The notes beneath the pieces are model-generated. The model had not been told where the DNA came from, ran no database searches, and worked only from the letters and a program-made list of their open reading frames with translations. DNA of 64,000 nucleotides from Microtetraspora sp. NBRC 16547 (lineage in GTDB: Bacteria; Actinomycetota; Actinomycetes; Streptosporangiales; Streptosporangiaceae): the NCBI RefSeq assembly GCF_030268965.1, contig NZ_BSSE01000011.1:143930-207929 (forward strand). The letters run 5' to 3'. This document shows, piece after piece, positions 17,830 to 25,687 of the stretch. The translations under genes and the position numbers were made by a program. Positions within the stretch are counted from its first letter, which is position 1; each line of letters begins with the position of its first letter.

Positions 17830-18819
17830 ATGACGATGAAGGCTTGGTCCGTTACGCGACTCTGCGACCCGGCGGATGCCCTGGAACTGTGCGAGGTCGA
17901 GGTCCCGCAGCCGGGACCCCGCCAGGTTCTGGTGAGAGTTCTGGCGAGCGCCGCGAACTTCCCCGACGTGTTGCTGTGTCGAGGCGAATACCAGATCCGG
18001 CCTGAACTGCCGTTCACCCCCGGGTCCGAACTGTGCGGCGAGATCGTGACTGTCGGCAGTGAGGTGACCCGCCTCGCCGTGGGGCAGCGTGTCCTGGGCC
18101 TGTGCGCACTTCCCCATGGCGGCTTCGCCGAGTACGCCCTCATGGATGAGTTGACGACCTACGAGGCACCGACGTCGCTGGACCACGCGCAGGCGGCAGC
18201 CTTGTTCATCGGCTACCAGACCGGCTGGTTCGGCCTGCACCGCCGCGCCCGGATCCAACCGGGGGAGACCCTGCTGGTGCACGCCGCCGCCGGAGGCGTG
18301 GGGAGCGCGGCGATACAACTCGGCAAGTCCGCGGGTGCCCGCGTGATCGGCGTCGTCGGCGGACCGGAGAAGGCCGAGTACGCCAAGCGGCTCGGCGCCG
18401 ACGTGGTGGTCGATCGCCGCGCCGAGGACTTCGTCGAGGTCGTCAAGCGCGAGACGGAGGGGCGAGGTGCCGACGTCGTCTACGACCCGGTGGGCGGCGA
18501 TGTGTACGAGCGGTCGACCAAGTGCATCGCCTTCGAGGGGCGCATCCTCGTGGTCGGCTTCGCAGGCGGTGTGATCCAGCGCGTCGCACTGAACCACGCC
18601 CTAGTGAAGAACTACTCGATCCTCGGACTCCATTGGGGGCTTTACAACAGCAAGGACCCCGCCTCGGTCGCCGCCTGCCAGGCGGAACTCGCCAGGCTGG
18701 CCGAGCTGGGGGAGGTCGCCCCATTCGTCAGCGAGCGGTTCGCACTCCCGGACGTAGCGGCCGCGCTGCAGCGTCTCGCAGATGGCGAGACGGTGGGCCG
18801 GCTGGTGTTCCAGCCGTAA
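17830..18819 (+). CDS. NADPH:quinone oxidoreductase-like (zinc-independent MDR) protein
   Basis: A medium-chain dehydrogenase/reductase of the quinone oxidoreductase branch, about 329 residues. GroES-like N-terminal part (PGSELCGEIVTVG) and a Rossmann NADPH-binding motif HAAAGGVGSAAIQLGK around residue 155. Zinc ligands of alcohol dehydrogenases are absent. Start is ambiguous among GTG 17827, ATG 17830 and ATG 17836. It is transcribed with the carboxylase genes. It could be an enoyl-CoA or quinone reductase; no closer assignment is possible. Confidence 0.85.
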   Translation: MTMKAWSVTRLCDPADALELCEVEVPQPGPRQVLVRVLASAANFPDVLLCRGEYQIRPELPFTPGSELCGEIVTVGSEVTRLAVGQRVLGLCALPHGGFAEYALMDELTTYEAPTSLDHAQAAALFIGYQTGWFGLHRRARIQPGETLLVHAAAGGVGSAAIQLGKSAGARVIGVVGGPEKAEYAKRLGADVVVDRRAEDFVEVVKRETEGRGADVVYDPVGGDVYERSTKCIAFEGRILVVGFAGGVIQRVALNHALVKNYSILGLHWGLYNSKDPASVAACQAELARLAELGEVAPFVSERFALPDVAAALQRLADGETVGRLVFQP

Positions 18820-18850
18820 AGCCCCCGGCGCATCAGAACCGAAGGAAGGG

Positions 18851-19393
18851 GCGGTGCTCGTCAAGACCGACGAAGGAGCGAACTCGGTCTACCGGAACAT
18901 GACCACGTTCCTGGTCGAGAAGAAGCAGGGTTTCGGTGAGGTCGAACCTGGCCTCACCGTTCCCGGCAAGATCGAGAAGATGGGCTACAAGGGCGTCGAC
19001 ACCACCGAGCTCATCTTCAGCGGCTGCCGCACGTCGCCGGACCAGATCCTCGGCGGAACGCCGAGACGCGGCTTCTACCAGATGATGGACGGCGTCGAGG
19101 TCGGCCGCGTCAACGTGGCCGCGCGGGGCTTTGGCGTCGCGCTGCGCGCGTTCGAACTCGCTATAGGGTACGCCCAGCAGCGCGAGAATTTCGGTAAGCC
19201 GATCGCCGACCACCAGGCTGTGCAGTTCCGCCTCGCCGACATGGCGACCAAGGTCGAGGCCGCGCACCAGATGATGGTCATGGCCGCACGCAAGAAGGAC
19301 CGCGGCGAGCGCAACGATCTCGAAGCGGGCACGGCGGCTACGGCTTCTCGAAGGAATACGAGATCGAACGCCTCTACCGGGAAGCCCCCCTCT
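18851..19393 (+). pseudogene. acyl-CoA dehydrogenase fragment, both ends missing, internal deletion
   Basis: The frame from 18851 (AVLVKTDEGANS) reads central and C-terminal acyl-CoA dehydrogenase sequence: MTTFLVEKKQGFGEVEPG, KMGYKGVDTTELIF, YAQQRENFGKPIADHQAVQF and DRGERNDLEAG. At about 19329 homology jumps to another frame at HGGYGFSKEYEIERLYREAP; roughly 20 conserved residues between these blocks are gone. After APL (about 19393) it turns into integrase sequence. The N-terminal ~150 residues are absent, so this is a remnant, distinct from the gene at the window start. Confidence 0.8.
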
Positions 19394-19764
19394 CCAAAAG
19401 ATGCGTGGAGGCGCTCCGCGCCCATCAGGCGCAGCAGGCCAAGGAACGGCAGGACGCCGGAGCCAAGTGGACCGACAGCGATCTCGTCTTCGCTTCCAAG
19501 GTCGGCACGCCCCTGGACTCGCACAACGTACGACGCGCATTTCGGAAGATCGTGAAAGTCGCGGGATTGAAGGCCCAAGACTGGACGCCACGGGAGATGC
19601 GGCACAGCTTTGTATCGCTGCTGTCCGACTCCGGCGTTCCGCTGGAGGACATCGCCAGGCTTGTCGGCCACAGCGGCACAGCCGTGACCGAGGCCGTCTA
19701 CCGGAAGCAGATCCGCCCGGTCCTCCTCGGCGGAGCCGAGGTCATGGATCGCATCTTCTCCTGA
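19394..19764 (+). pseudogene. tyrosine recombinase/integrase C-terminal fragment fused to the dehydrogenase remnant
   Basis: In the frame continuous with the last acyl-CoA dehydrogenase block, sequence changes to integrase: CVEALRAHQAQQAKERQDAG, DLVFASKVGTPLDSHNVRRA, then catalytic motifs PREMRHSFVSLLSDSGV (Arg and His), LVGHSG and the tyrosine in VYRKQIRP. The N-terminal half and the first catalytic arginine are missing and no start codon is evident, so it cannot be a functional recombinase alone. Confidence 0.8.
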
Positions 19765-19860
19765 CGAAACCGCTCACGCCAGGGGCGGCACTGACACAGA
19801 GCCACCCCTGGCGTGCCGTGCGAACCGCAAGGACGCCGTCGGTCTCCACCGCGAAAGGCG

Positions 19861-20430
19861 ATGCTGTCGGCGACCCGCTTTCCGTACGCTGACGTTGTGC
19901 GCACCGGTTCGCATCAGACCCGTTTGATCGTCGTACGCGGGAACTCCGGCTCCGGGAAGACCAGCGCCGCCCGCGCCGTACGAGCGGCCTACGGCCGCGG
20001 CCTGGCGCTGGTGAGCCAGGACACCATCCGGCGCGAACTCCTGCGGGAACGAGACGTGCCCGGGGGAGTGAACATCGGGCTCATCGACGCCATCGTCCGA
20101 TACTCACTCGACCACGGATACAGCGTCCTGCTCGAGGGAATCCTCACCGCCAGCCGGTACGGGACGATGCTCCAGGCTTTGCGCCGCGACCACGCCGGGA
20201 TGAGCGCCTTCTTCTACCTGGACGTGTCCTTCCCGGAAACCCTCCGCCGGCATGACACGAGGCCGCAGCGGCTCGAGTTCTCCCCGGACCAGATGCGGGA
20301 GTGGTACCGGGAACGAGACCTGCTGCCAGGCGACTGGGAGACGGTGATAGGCGAGGACAGTTCGCTCGACGCGACGGCTCAGCGTCTGCTCAGCGCGGCC
20401 CGGCCGGCCTCGGCGCGGATCGACCCGTGA
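19861..20430 (+). CDS. P-loop kinase/phosphotransferase of the zeta-toxin/AAA kinase type
   Basis: A small P-loop protein of about 189 residues: Walker A GNSGSGKTS near residue 27, LVSQDTIRRELLRE following, a Walker-B-like strand SVLLEGILTASRYG, and a lid region with several arginines (LRRHDTRPQR). Such proteins include kinases of small molecules, chloramphenicol-phosphotransferase-like enzymes and zeta-toxin relatives; no partner antitoxin is seen. The ORF reaches to 19813; I prefer ATG 19861 (GAAAGG just ahead) but GTG 19894 is also possible. Confidence 0.72.
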   Translation: MLSATRFPYADVVRTGSHQTRLIVVRGNSGSGKTSAARAVRAAYGRGLALVSQDTIRRELLRERDVPGGVNIGLIDAIVRYSLDHGYSVLLEGILTASRYGTMLQALRRDHAGMSAFFYLDVSFPETLRRHDTRPQRLEFSPDQMREWYRERDLLPGDWETVIGEDSSLDATAQRLLSAARPASARIDP

Positions 20431-20462
20431 CTCGCCTTGTGGCGGCGCTGCGGATCCGGTCC

Positions 20463-20496
20463 GGTCGGCAGCAGATTTGAACCTGTCGCCCCTTTA
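20463..20496 (-). repeat. degenerate copy of a tRNA-Pro 3' end
   Basis: The plus-strand sequence GGTCGGCAGCAGATTTGAAC and the bases after it resemble, with several mismatches, the better tRNA-Pro 3' sequence at 20703-20748; both contain TTTGAACCTG followed by a CCCCTT block. It may be an old or secondary attachment-site copy. A chance or partial match is possible. Confidence 0.4.
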
Positions 20497-20655
20497 CACG
20501 AAAGACATCGTCCGACCGCACGGTCAGCGACGCCGTAGGTAAGGGCAGACCCATACGAGCGGACCCCTGATTCCTATGGGGGAATACGGCATCGACAGAC
20601 ACCTGTCTCCGTGTCATCGGTGACAGTCACTCAGTTAGTCACTCAGTAATAGAAA

Positions 20656-20683
20656 AGGGTGTCACGTGATCTCGTGACACCCT
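20656..20683 (-). terminator. Rho-independent terminator behind the tRNA-Pro fragment
   Basis: A perfect 11-bp inverted repeat (AGGGTGTCACG / CGTGACACCCT) with a 6-base loop, followed on the minus strand by TTTTCT. It lies 19 bp beyond the 3' end of the tRNA-Pro fragment in the orientation expected for the native tRNA terminator. Confidence 0.85.
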
Positions 20684-20702
20684 CTCCGACCTGCGTAAAC
20701 GC

Positions 20703-20748
20703 GGTCGGGACGACAGGATTTGAACCTGCGACCCCTTGACCCCCAGTC
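20703..20748 (-). tRNA. tRNA-Pro(GGG) 3' fragment, probable attachment site
   Basis: Read on the minus strand, this starts with GACTGGGGGTCAAGGGGTCG and ends in the T-arm and acceptor strand (GGTTCAAATCC, then GTCGTCCCGACC). It corresponds to the 3' half of tRNA-Pro(GGG) from the anticodon loop onward; the D-arm and the 5' acceptor strand are absent. The native-looking terminator follows. A tRNA 3' half beside an integrase gene is the classic product of site-specific integration, so this should be attR or attL. An intact tRNA-Pro is expected at the other end of the element but is not found in the window. Confidence 0.82.
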
Positions 20749-20904
20749 GCGTTTCGACGTTCATTCGTCACCTTGAGTAATCGGGGCGGGTGAGAGAAAC
20801 TCCAGGTAGACCGCGTGATCGCGATGCCAGGCCATCCCAGCCGCTGTCACCAGCTCGCACACAGTCCACGGTCAAATGACGGTCAGACGATCTTGGGGGA
20901 GGGC

Positions 20905-22239
20905 ATGGGCTTCTCGCGCAAACGCCTCGGCATCAAAGGCAAGCCGAGGTACACCGCGTACTACACGGACCTCCGAGGTCGAGAACTGTCTGCGGGAACC
21001 TTCTCCAGCAAGAAGGAGGCCGACAAGGCCTGGCAGCAGGCCGAGGCGAAGGTCGCAGAAGGCCGAGCAGGCGACCCCGCCCGAAGCAAGCAGTCCTTCC
21101 GCAGATACGTCGAGGAGGAGTGGCTGCCGCATCACCTGATGGAGGCCACGACCCGGGAAGGTTACACGTACTCGATCTACGCGCACATCATGAAGTGGTT
21201 CGGGCCGATGCGCATGATCGAGATCCTGCCGAGTGACGTGCGCGCCTGGGTGAAGGACCAGCAGGACTGTGGGCTCTCGCCCGCCACCATCCGGCTCAAC
21301 AAGTCGATCCTCAGTGGCATCTTCACCACGGCGCTGAACGACCAGGTCACTGTGCTGCATCCGTGCAAGGGAGTGAAGACGCCGACGGTCCCGAAGAAGC
21401 CGCTGCGCATCGTCTCCCCTGAGGAGTTCGACCAGCTCTACTTCGCCCTGCCCGACGAGGAGACCCGCCTGCTGGCCGAAACCGCCATAGAGAGCGGCAT
21501 GCGCTGGGGTGAGCTCACCGAACTCCGCGTCAAGGACCTCGAGCTCATCAACTGCATCGTCACCGTGAGCCGCACGGTCGTCGAGATCAACCCCAAGCAT
21601 CATCCGGAAGGCAAGCGGTTCCTGATCAAGGAGTACCCCAAGGACAGGGAGTTCCGCCGCTTCAAGCTCACCCCGCAGATCGCCGCGAAACTCAAGCAGT
21701 ACATCAAGGACAACAAGCTGGAGCGCGACGACCTGCTCTTCGTCTACCGCCCCGAGGAGCCTGCGCCGCAGTCACAAGCACAGCCGGTCGAGCACCTGGG
21801 TCTGACCGAACCGAACGCGGCCGGGCGGCGGTATCGGCACGGCACGCTCAGCGCGTACGCCGCGGGCAAGTGCCGCTGCCGGCACTGCAAGAACGCTTAC
21901 GCGGTCTATCGGGCAGAACGACGAGCCGCCGGCAAGGACGGACCGCGTCACGCTCGGCAGTGGGACACCGACGGCCACATACCGCGTCGTTGGTTTCGTG
22001 ACCAGGTGTGGCGGCCCGCGCTGGCCGCCTCAGGCCTGGAGTTCAAGGTCAAGATGCACGACCTCCGCCACGCCCACGCCTCCTGGCTCCTCGCCGGCGG
22101 CGCTGATCTTCAGGTCGTCAAGGAACGCCTTGGCCACGGCAGTATCTCCACCACCGAGAAGTACCTTCACACGCTCCCGGACGCCGACCAAACAGCGCTC
22201 GACGCCCTCGCCCGTACCCGGTCCCGATCTCGGCGATGA
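20905..22239 (+). CDS. tyrosine recombinase/integrase of an integrative element
   Basis: A full-length site-specific tyrosine recombinase of about 444 residues. An N-terminal Arm-type domain (YTAYYTDLRGRELSAGTFSS), a SAM-like core-binding domain and a C-terminal catalytic domain are present: Arg in ESGMRWGEL, HDLRHAHAS, LGHGSIS and the tyrosine in EKYLHTL. Between the first arginine and the His-x-x-Arg box there is an inserted segment HGTLSAYAAGKCRCRHCKNA with a CxCxxC pattern. ATG 20905 is chosen because GGGAGGGC precedes it. It sits about 160 bp from the tRNA-Pro fragment, which is its likely attachment site. Confidence 0.92.
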   Translation: MGFSRKRLGIKGKPRYTAYYTDLRGRELSAGTFSSKKEADKAWQQAEAKVAEGRAGDPARSKQSFRRYVEEEWLPHHLMEATTREGYTYSIYAHIMKWFGPMRMIEILPSDVRAWVKDQQDCGLSPATIRLNKSILSGIFTTALNDQVTVLHPCKGVKTPTVPKKPLRIVSPEEFDQLYFALPDEETRLLAETAIESGMRWGELTELRVKDLELINCIVTVSRTVVEINPKHHPEGKRFLIKEYPKDREFRRFKLTPQIAAKLKQYIKDNKLERDDLLFVYRPEEPAPQSQAQPVEHLGLTEPNAAGRRYRHGTLSAYAAGKCRCRHCKNAYAVYRAERRAAGKDGPRHARQWDTDGHIPRRWFRDQVWRPALAASGLEFKVKMHDLRHAHASWLLAGGADLQVVKERLGHGSISTTEKYLHTLPDADQTALDALARTRSRSRR

Positions 22240-22242
22240 TCT

Positions 22243-22272
22243 GGGCGGGCGGGACACGCCCCTGGCCCGCCC
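22243..22272 (+). terminator. hairpin behind the integrase gene
   Basis: An 8-bp GC-rich inverted repeat, GGGCGGGC (22243-22250) with GCCCGCCC (22265-22272), begins 3 bp after the integrase stop. There is no T-tract, so termination efficiency is uncertain. Confidence 0.5.
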
Positions 22273-22446
22273 TGCGTCATTTCCCCAGGTGATCGCGCTG
22301 GTGGCCAGCGGGTCTTCCTTTGCGATCTACTTTGTACAGATGCCCGGCTGGAGAAGCTGGAGCGCTCACGCGCATGTGCCAGAAGCTCAGCATGTTTCTG
22401 CTGGGTGGCGTCGCCGATGCCTTGCCAACCTGTCCCGGTAGTACGC

Positions 22447-23148
22447 CTAATGCGCCCCCGGGAGATAGGCAAGGACGATCTGGCCGTTGGAGGCGTAGGC
22501 GGCGATCTGGGGAGATACAGCGCTGTCCACGATCACGTTGACGAGGCGAGACGAACCGTGGGGCCCTGGCTCGTTGACTGTCTCGACCAGCGCGCTTTGG
22601 GCCAGCACGGTGCTCTTACGGTCGGTGCCGTCCTGGTTGGGCAGGTAGATGACCTGCACGCGCTGGCCGGATTCGAGTTCGGCGGGGAATTGGCCGGGTT
22701 TGAGGGCCAAGCCGACGCGGGCCCTGCCCGGCATGATTTCCTCGCTCGCCGTGGCGGTCATCTGCCTGGTGAGAAGGGTGCCCGGCAGCAGGGTCACGCG
22801 GGCCAAGCGCTGGGCGTATGTCGTGCGCTCTGACCAGGGCAGATAGCTGATGCCGGTGTCGGCTATCCGGACTTCTTCCATGCCCGCGCGGTCGAGTGGT
22901 TGTCCGGCGGTGACCTGTTGGGTGATGCGGATCGCTGAGACCCGGGCGCTGCTGTCCAGCATGAGCATGACGGTGGCCGATGTGCCGCCGAGGATGAGCA
23001 GGACGGCCAGTACGGCCAGGGCGGGCCGGCGTTGACGGGGCGATGCGGGCAGTCGACGCGCGTCCGGTCCGGACAGCGTGGCGGGCCATTCGCCAGAGGT
23101 GGCTGCCGGAGGCTGATCGTCCCGATCAGATGTCGAACGGCTCCACAT
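22447..23148 (-). CDS. SAF-domain membrane-anchored protein
   Basis: About 233 residues. A short cytoplasmic N-terminus is followed by one membrane segment (LAVLAVLLILGGTSATVMLM, about residues 43-62) and an extracytoplasmic SAF domain as in CpaB/flagellar-P-ring-related proteins: ITQQVTAGQPLDRAGMEEV and LTRQMTATASEEIMPGRARV. Such proteins are common on actinobacterial mobile elements, but their role is not defined. I choose ATG 23148 over GTG 23169 because a GGGGG tract lies 7 bp ahead of it. The 170 bp downstream (22273-22446) shows no supported gene. Confidence 0.75.
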   Translation of the reverse strand: MWSRSTSDRDDQPPAATSGEWPATLSGPDARRLPASPRQRRPALAVLAVLLILGGTSATVMLMLDSSARVSAIRITQQVTAGQPLDRAGMEEVRIADTGISYLPWSERTTYAQRLARVTLLPGTLLTRQMTATASEEIMPGRARVGLALKPGQFPAELESGQRVQVIYLPNQDGTDRKSTVLAQSALVETVNEPGPHGSSRLVNVIVDSAVSPQIAAYASNGQIVLAYLPGAH

Positions 23149-23169
23149 GATTGAACCCCCGGGAGTCAC

Positions 23170-23507
23170 ACGTGCCCTGCGATGCGCCGCGATAGTGAAC
23201 GAACAGCGGAATTCACGCCATTATCGACGGAGCGGATAGGGCTTGCCATGCGAATGCTAAAAGGGCTGATTGATTCATCGCCTAAGTCGCCGTTGGTGTT
23301 GCTGGAGTTGTAGTCATATCCCGATTGAAGCGATATAGGCGGATATTTGTTTTAATAGGCGAATCGGATGATGGGCCTCAACGTTGTCGAGATTTCGGAA
23401 TGTTTCCGCCATGTCCGATGCGAGGCTGGTGGTCGAATGCATGGTGTCCGAGCTACTCCCGGAGAGTCCGCTTGCACGCTAAGTGACGTTCGATTACTTT
23501 CCGTGAC
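23170..23507. other. low-GC intergenic region between SAF gene and secreted-protein gene
   Basis: About 340 bp clearly richer in A/T than the rest of the window, especially 23260-23370. It should carry the promoters of the divergent genes at 23148 (minus) and 23508 (plus). No gene or strong repeat is seen. Confidence 0.4.
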
Positions 23508-23888
23508 GTGTTCGTGCATCACTCCATAGCGGCATTGGCTGCTCTTGTCGTTGCAGCTTTGCCAACCAAGCCCGCTCTCGCCAGCACTGGACCGTGGAGC
23601 GATTACTACACCGATTCGGGCATGGTGACGGTAAGCGCTGACCGAAAACAGGTGCGCGTATGCGACCTCGATGCCAGCGATGATCTGCATTTCAAAGCGG
23701 AATTCGCGACCGACAATCCGATCGATCCGAGCATCTACACAGTCAAGGCGCCTCAGGGAGGGTGCGACAGCGACCGGACATACATCAGCAGAATCAAGGT
23801 GTTCAAGCTGTGTACAGGAAGCGTGCGTATCAGTGATGTCGTCTGGGATCACTGCAATGCGCCTATCTGGCTTAGCCGTTTGTCATGA
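23508..23888 (+). CDS. small secreted protein with four cysteines
   Basis: A predicted exported protein of 126 residues with GTG start, a signal peptide (HHSIAALAALVVAALPTKPA, cleavage probably after PALA) and a mature part of about 100 residues with four cysteines (in VRVCDLD, GGCDSD, FKLCTGS and WDHCNAP), suggesting two disulfides. Codon usage is less GC-biased than neighbouring genes, which fits foreign origin. No family is recognised. Confidence 0.6.
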   Translation: MFVHHSIAALAALVVAALPTKPALASTGPWSDYYTDSGMVTVSADRKQVRVCDLDASDDLHFKAEFATDNPIDPSIYTVKAPQGGCDSDRTYISRIKVFKLCTGSVRISDVVWDHCNAPIWLSRLS

Positions 23889-24229
23889 CTCGGGGATATT
23901 TTCTCAACAGAATTCTCCGATCCGCACTTTGGCGCTTATTTGGCGCCCTGACCTGTTGGGATGAAATGTCCCTGCGAGGGCCAGCCGCAGCGGCCTGGGC
24001 ATCGATGGCGTCCGCGATGTGGTCGACATGACCGGCCAGCACGGTCAGCGCACGGGCGGCGACCTGGGACGCGGTACGGCTGAGGCCGCCCGGCAGGCGC
24101 GGCAGGGTTTCTCCCCGGAGGCTAGCCGGATCCGCAAGTAGGCGGGCACCCCAGCGGCCGCTTTCCCGGACAAGCCGGACGGCGCGTATTGAGCCAGCGT
24201 TTCCAGTAGTTGCTGGCTCGGGCGCGGTC
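23889..24229 (-). pseudogene. possible degraded coding remnant on the minus strand
   Basis: The minus-strand frame here reads RWGARLLADPASLRGETLPR and VAARALTVLAGHVDHIADAI, which has the helical character of a real protein, yet upstream of about 24200 the frame becomes a shadow of the opposite-strand remnant. No start codon or full domain is evident, so I treat it as a remnant of an unknown gene. Confidence 0.3.
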
Positions 24230-24632
24230 TTGGTGGTGTCGTCGGCGTTGGGATCAGGCGAGAGCGTGGCTGAGCGGACGGGTGATCGTGGCGGTCCGGA
24301 CCCGTCGCCGGAGATCGAGGCCGGTCCTGACGATCCGATCGAGGCGGACAATGACGCGAAGTTCCCAGCGCGGACCGGCCCGAAGATGGAGCCGCAGGAG
24401 GCCCGCGGGGTACTGCTCGACCAACTGCGCGTGTGGGTGGCCGAGGGTCGGACGGAGTTCGCGACGAAGGACTTACGCGCCGTACGGCAGCGGACGGGCC
24501 TGTCCCGGACATGGTACGTCGGCCAACTCAATCTCCTTAATCGAAGGCGGTGTGCTCGAACGGGCCGACGAGCGCCACTGCTACCAGATCATCCGGGCGG
24601 ACATGTTGCAGCCGGAGCCAGCCGGCGTGTGA
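24230..24632 (+). pseudogene. winged-helix-like protein remnant with frameshift
   Basis: One frame reads KMEPQEARGVLLDQLRVWV, FATKDLRAVRQRTGLSRTWY and then loses sense; the adjacent frame continues LIEGGVLERADERHCYQIIR. Joined, they resemble a C-terminal winged-helix domain as found at the end of actinobacterial mobile-element replication or partition proteins. A shift by one base near 24535 separates the halves. Identity of the parent protein is not established. Confidence 0.4.
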
Positions 24633-24918
24633 CGCCCGCGAAGGGGTCGAGGTGTCATGCGGGAGGGGGGCTACAGGTCAGCGCCTCGTGACAGGTGCCA
24701 CGACACTTCGCGACGCCCCGGCTGTGACACCCGATCAAGATCAAAAAGTACGGCGGCCGCGCATCCCACGCGCAGCCGTACGCACGGGCCAGCCACGGTT
24801 GCGTCCACGGAAGTGGTGTAAGAGTTTCCGCTCGTAGAGGCGTGGCGTCGTGAAATGAGGACGGCCATCGCGTGGTCCTTCGTGATTGCGAAGTCAAGAT
24901 CGAAGGAGAACAAAGGCG
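24633..24918. other. intergenic region with hairpin and probable IS256 left end
   Basis: About 285 bp without a gene. It includes a hairpin made of GTACGGCGGC... and ...GCAGCCGTAC (about 24749-24782) and, nearer the IS256 transposase start, a stretch GTGGTGTAAGAG typical of IS256-type termini (about 24813). I could not fix the exact IS boundary. Confidence 0.35.
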
Positions 24919-25687
24919 ATGGCCGTGAACAACAGTGTGGACCCTGCCGGCTGGCTGGCGAAGCAGATCGAGACCGACGACCCGGATCTGTTGCGATCCA
25001 TGGTGAAGACCATGGCCGAGGCGTTGATGTCGGCCGAGGCCGACAGCCTGTGCGGCGCCTCCTATCGCGAGCGCAGCGGCGAGCGGACCAACTCTCGCAA
25101 CGGCTACCGCGCCCGCGACTGGGACACCCGTGCCGGAACGGTCGAGCTGGCGATCCCGAAGCTGCGGCAGGGGTCGTACTTCCCGGCCTGGCTGCTGGAA
25201 CGCCGCCGCCGTGCCGAACAAGCCCTCGTCAGCGTGGTCGCCACCAGCTATCTGCTCGGAGTATCCACTCGGCGGGTGGACAAGTTGGTCGAGCAGCTCG
25301 GTATCACCGGGATCTCCAAGCCAGGTCTCGCAGATGGCCAAGGTGCTGGACGAGCAGGTGGAGGCGTTCCGCACCCGGGCGTTGGACGGCGGGCCGTACG
25401 CGTTCGTGTGGCTGGACGCGCTGACGCAGAAGGTCCGCGAGGGCGGCCGGATCGTCAACGTCCACGCCCTGGTCGCCACCGCCGTGAACGCCAACGGTCA
25501 GCGGGAGATCCTCGGCCTGGACGTCACCTCCCGCGAGGACGGCGCGGGCTGGCTGGCGTTCCTGCGCGGCCTGGTGGCTCGAGGCCTGTCCGGGGTGCAG
25601 ATGGTCATCTCCGATGCCCACGCCGGGCTGGTCGAGGCGATCGGCGCCACCCTGCCCGGGGCGTCCTGGCAGCGTTGTCGAACCCAC
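24919..25687 (+). pseudogene. IS256-family transposase, frameshifted and truncated
   Basis: Starts at ATG 24919 after AAGGAG and reads the IS256 N-terminus (DDPDLLRSMVKTMAEALMSA, GYRARDWDTRAGTVELAIPK). Near 25320 two bases appear to be missing (ISK then SQVSQMAK in another frame), after which the second frame continues with YAFVWLDALTQKV and ISDAHAGLVEAIGATLPG. The protein ends abruptly at WQRCRTH, where an ISAzo13-type element begins at 25688. The 3' third of IS256 is not found beyond that element, so the insertion was followed by deletion. Confidence 0.88.

Noticed and set aside
19861..20430. Toxin-antitoxin system based on the zeta-like kinase
   Set aside because: No epsilon-type or other small antitoxin gene precedes it in the same operon.
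10584..23490. 13-mer ACGCTAAGTGACG shared between 10584-10596 and 23478-23490
   Set aside because: Chance 13-base matches are expected in 64 kb and neither copy is palindromic or similarly placed relative to a gene.
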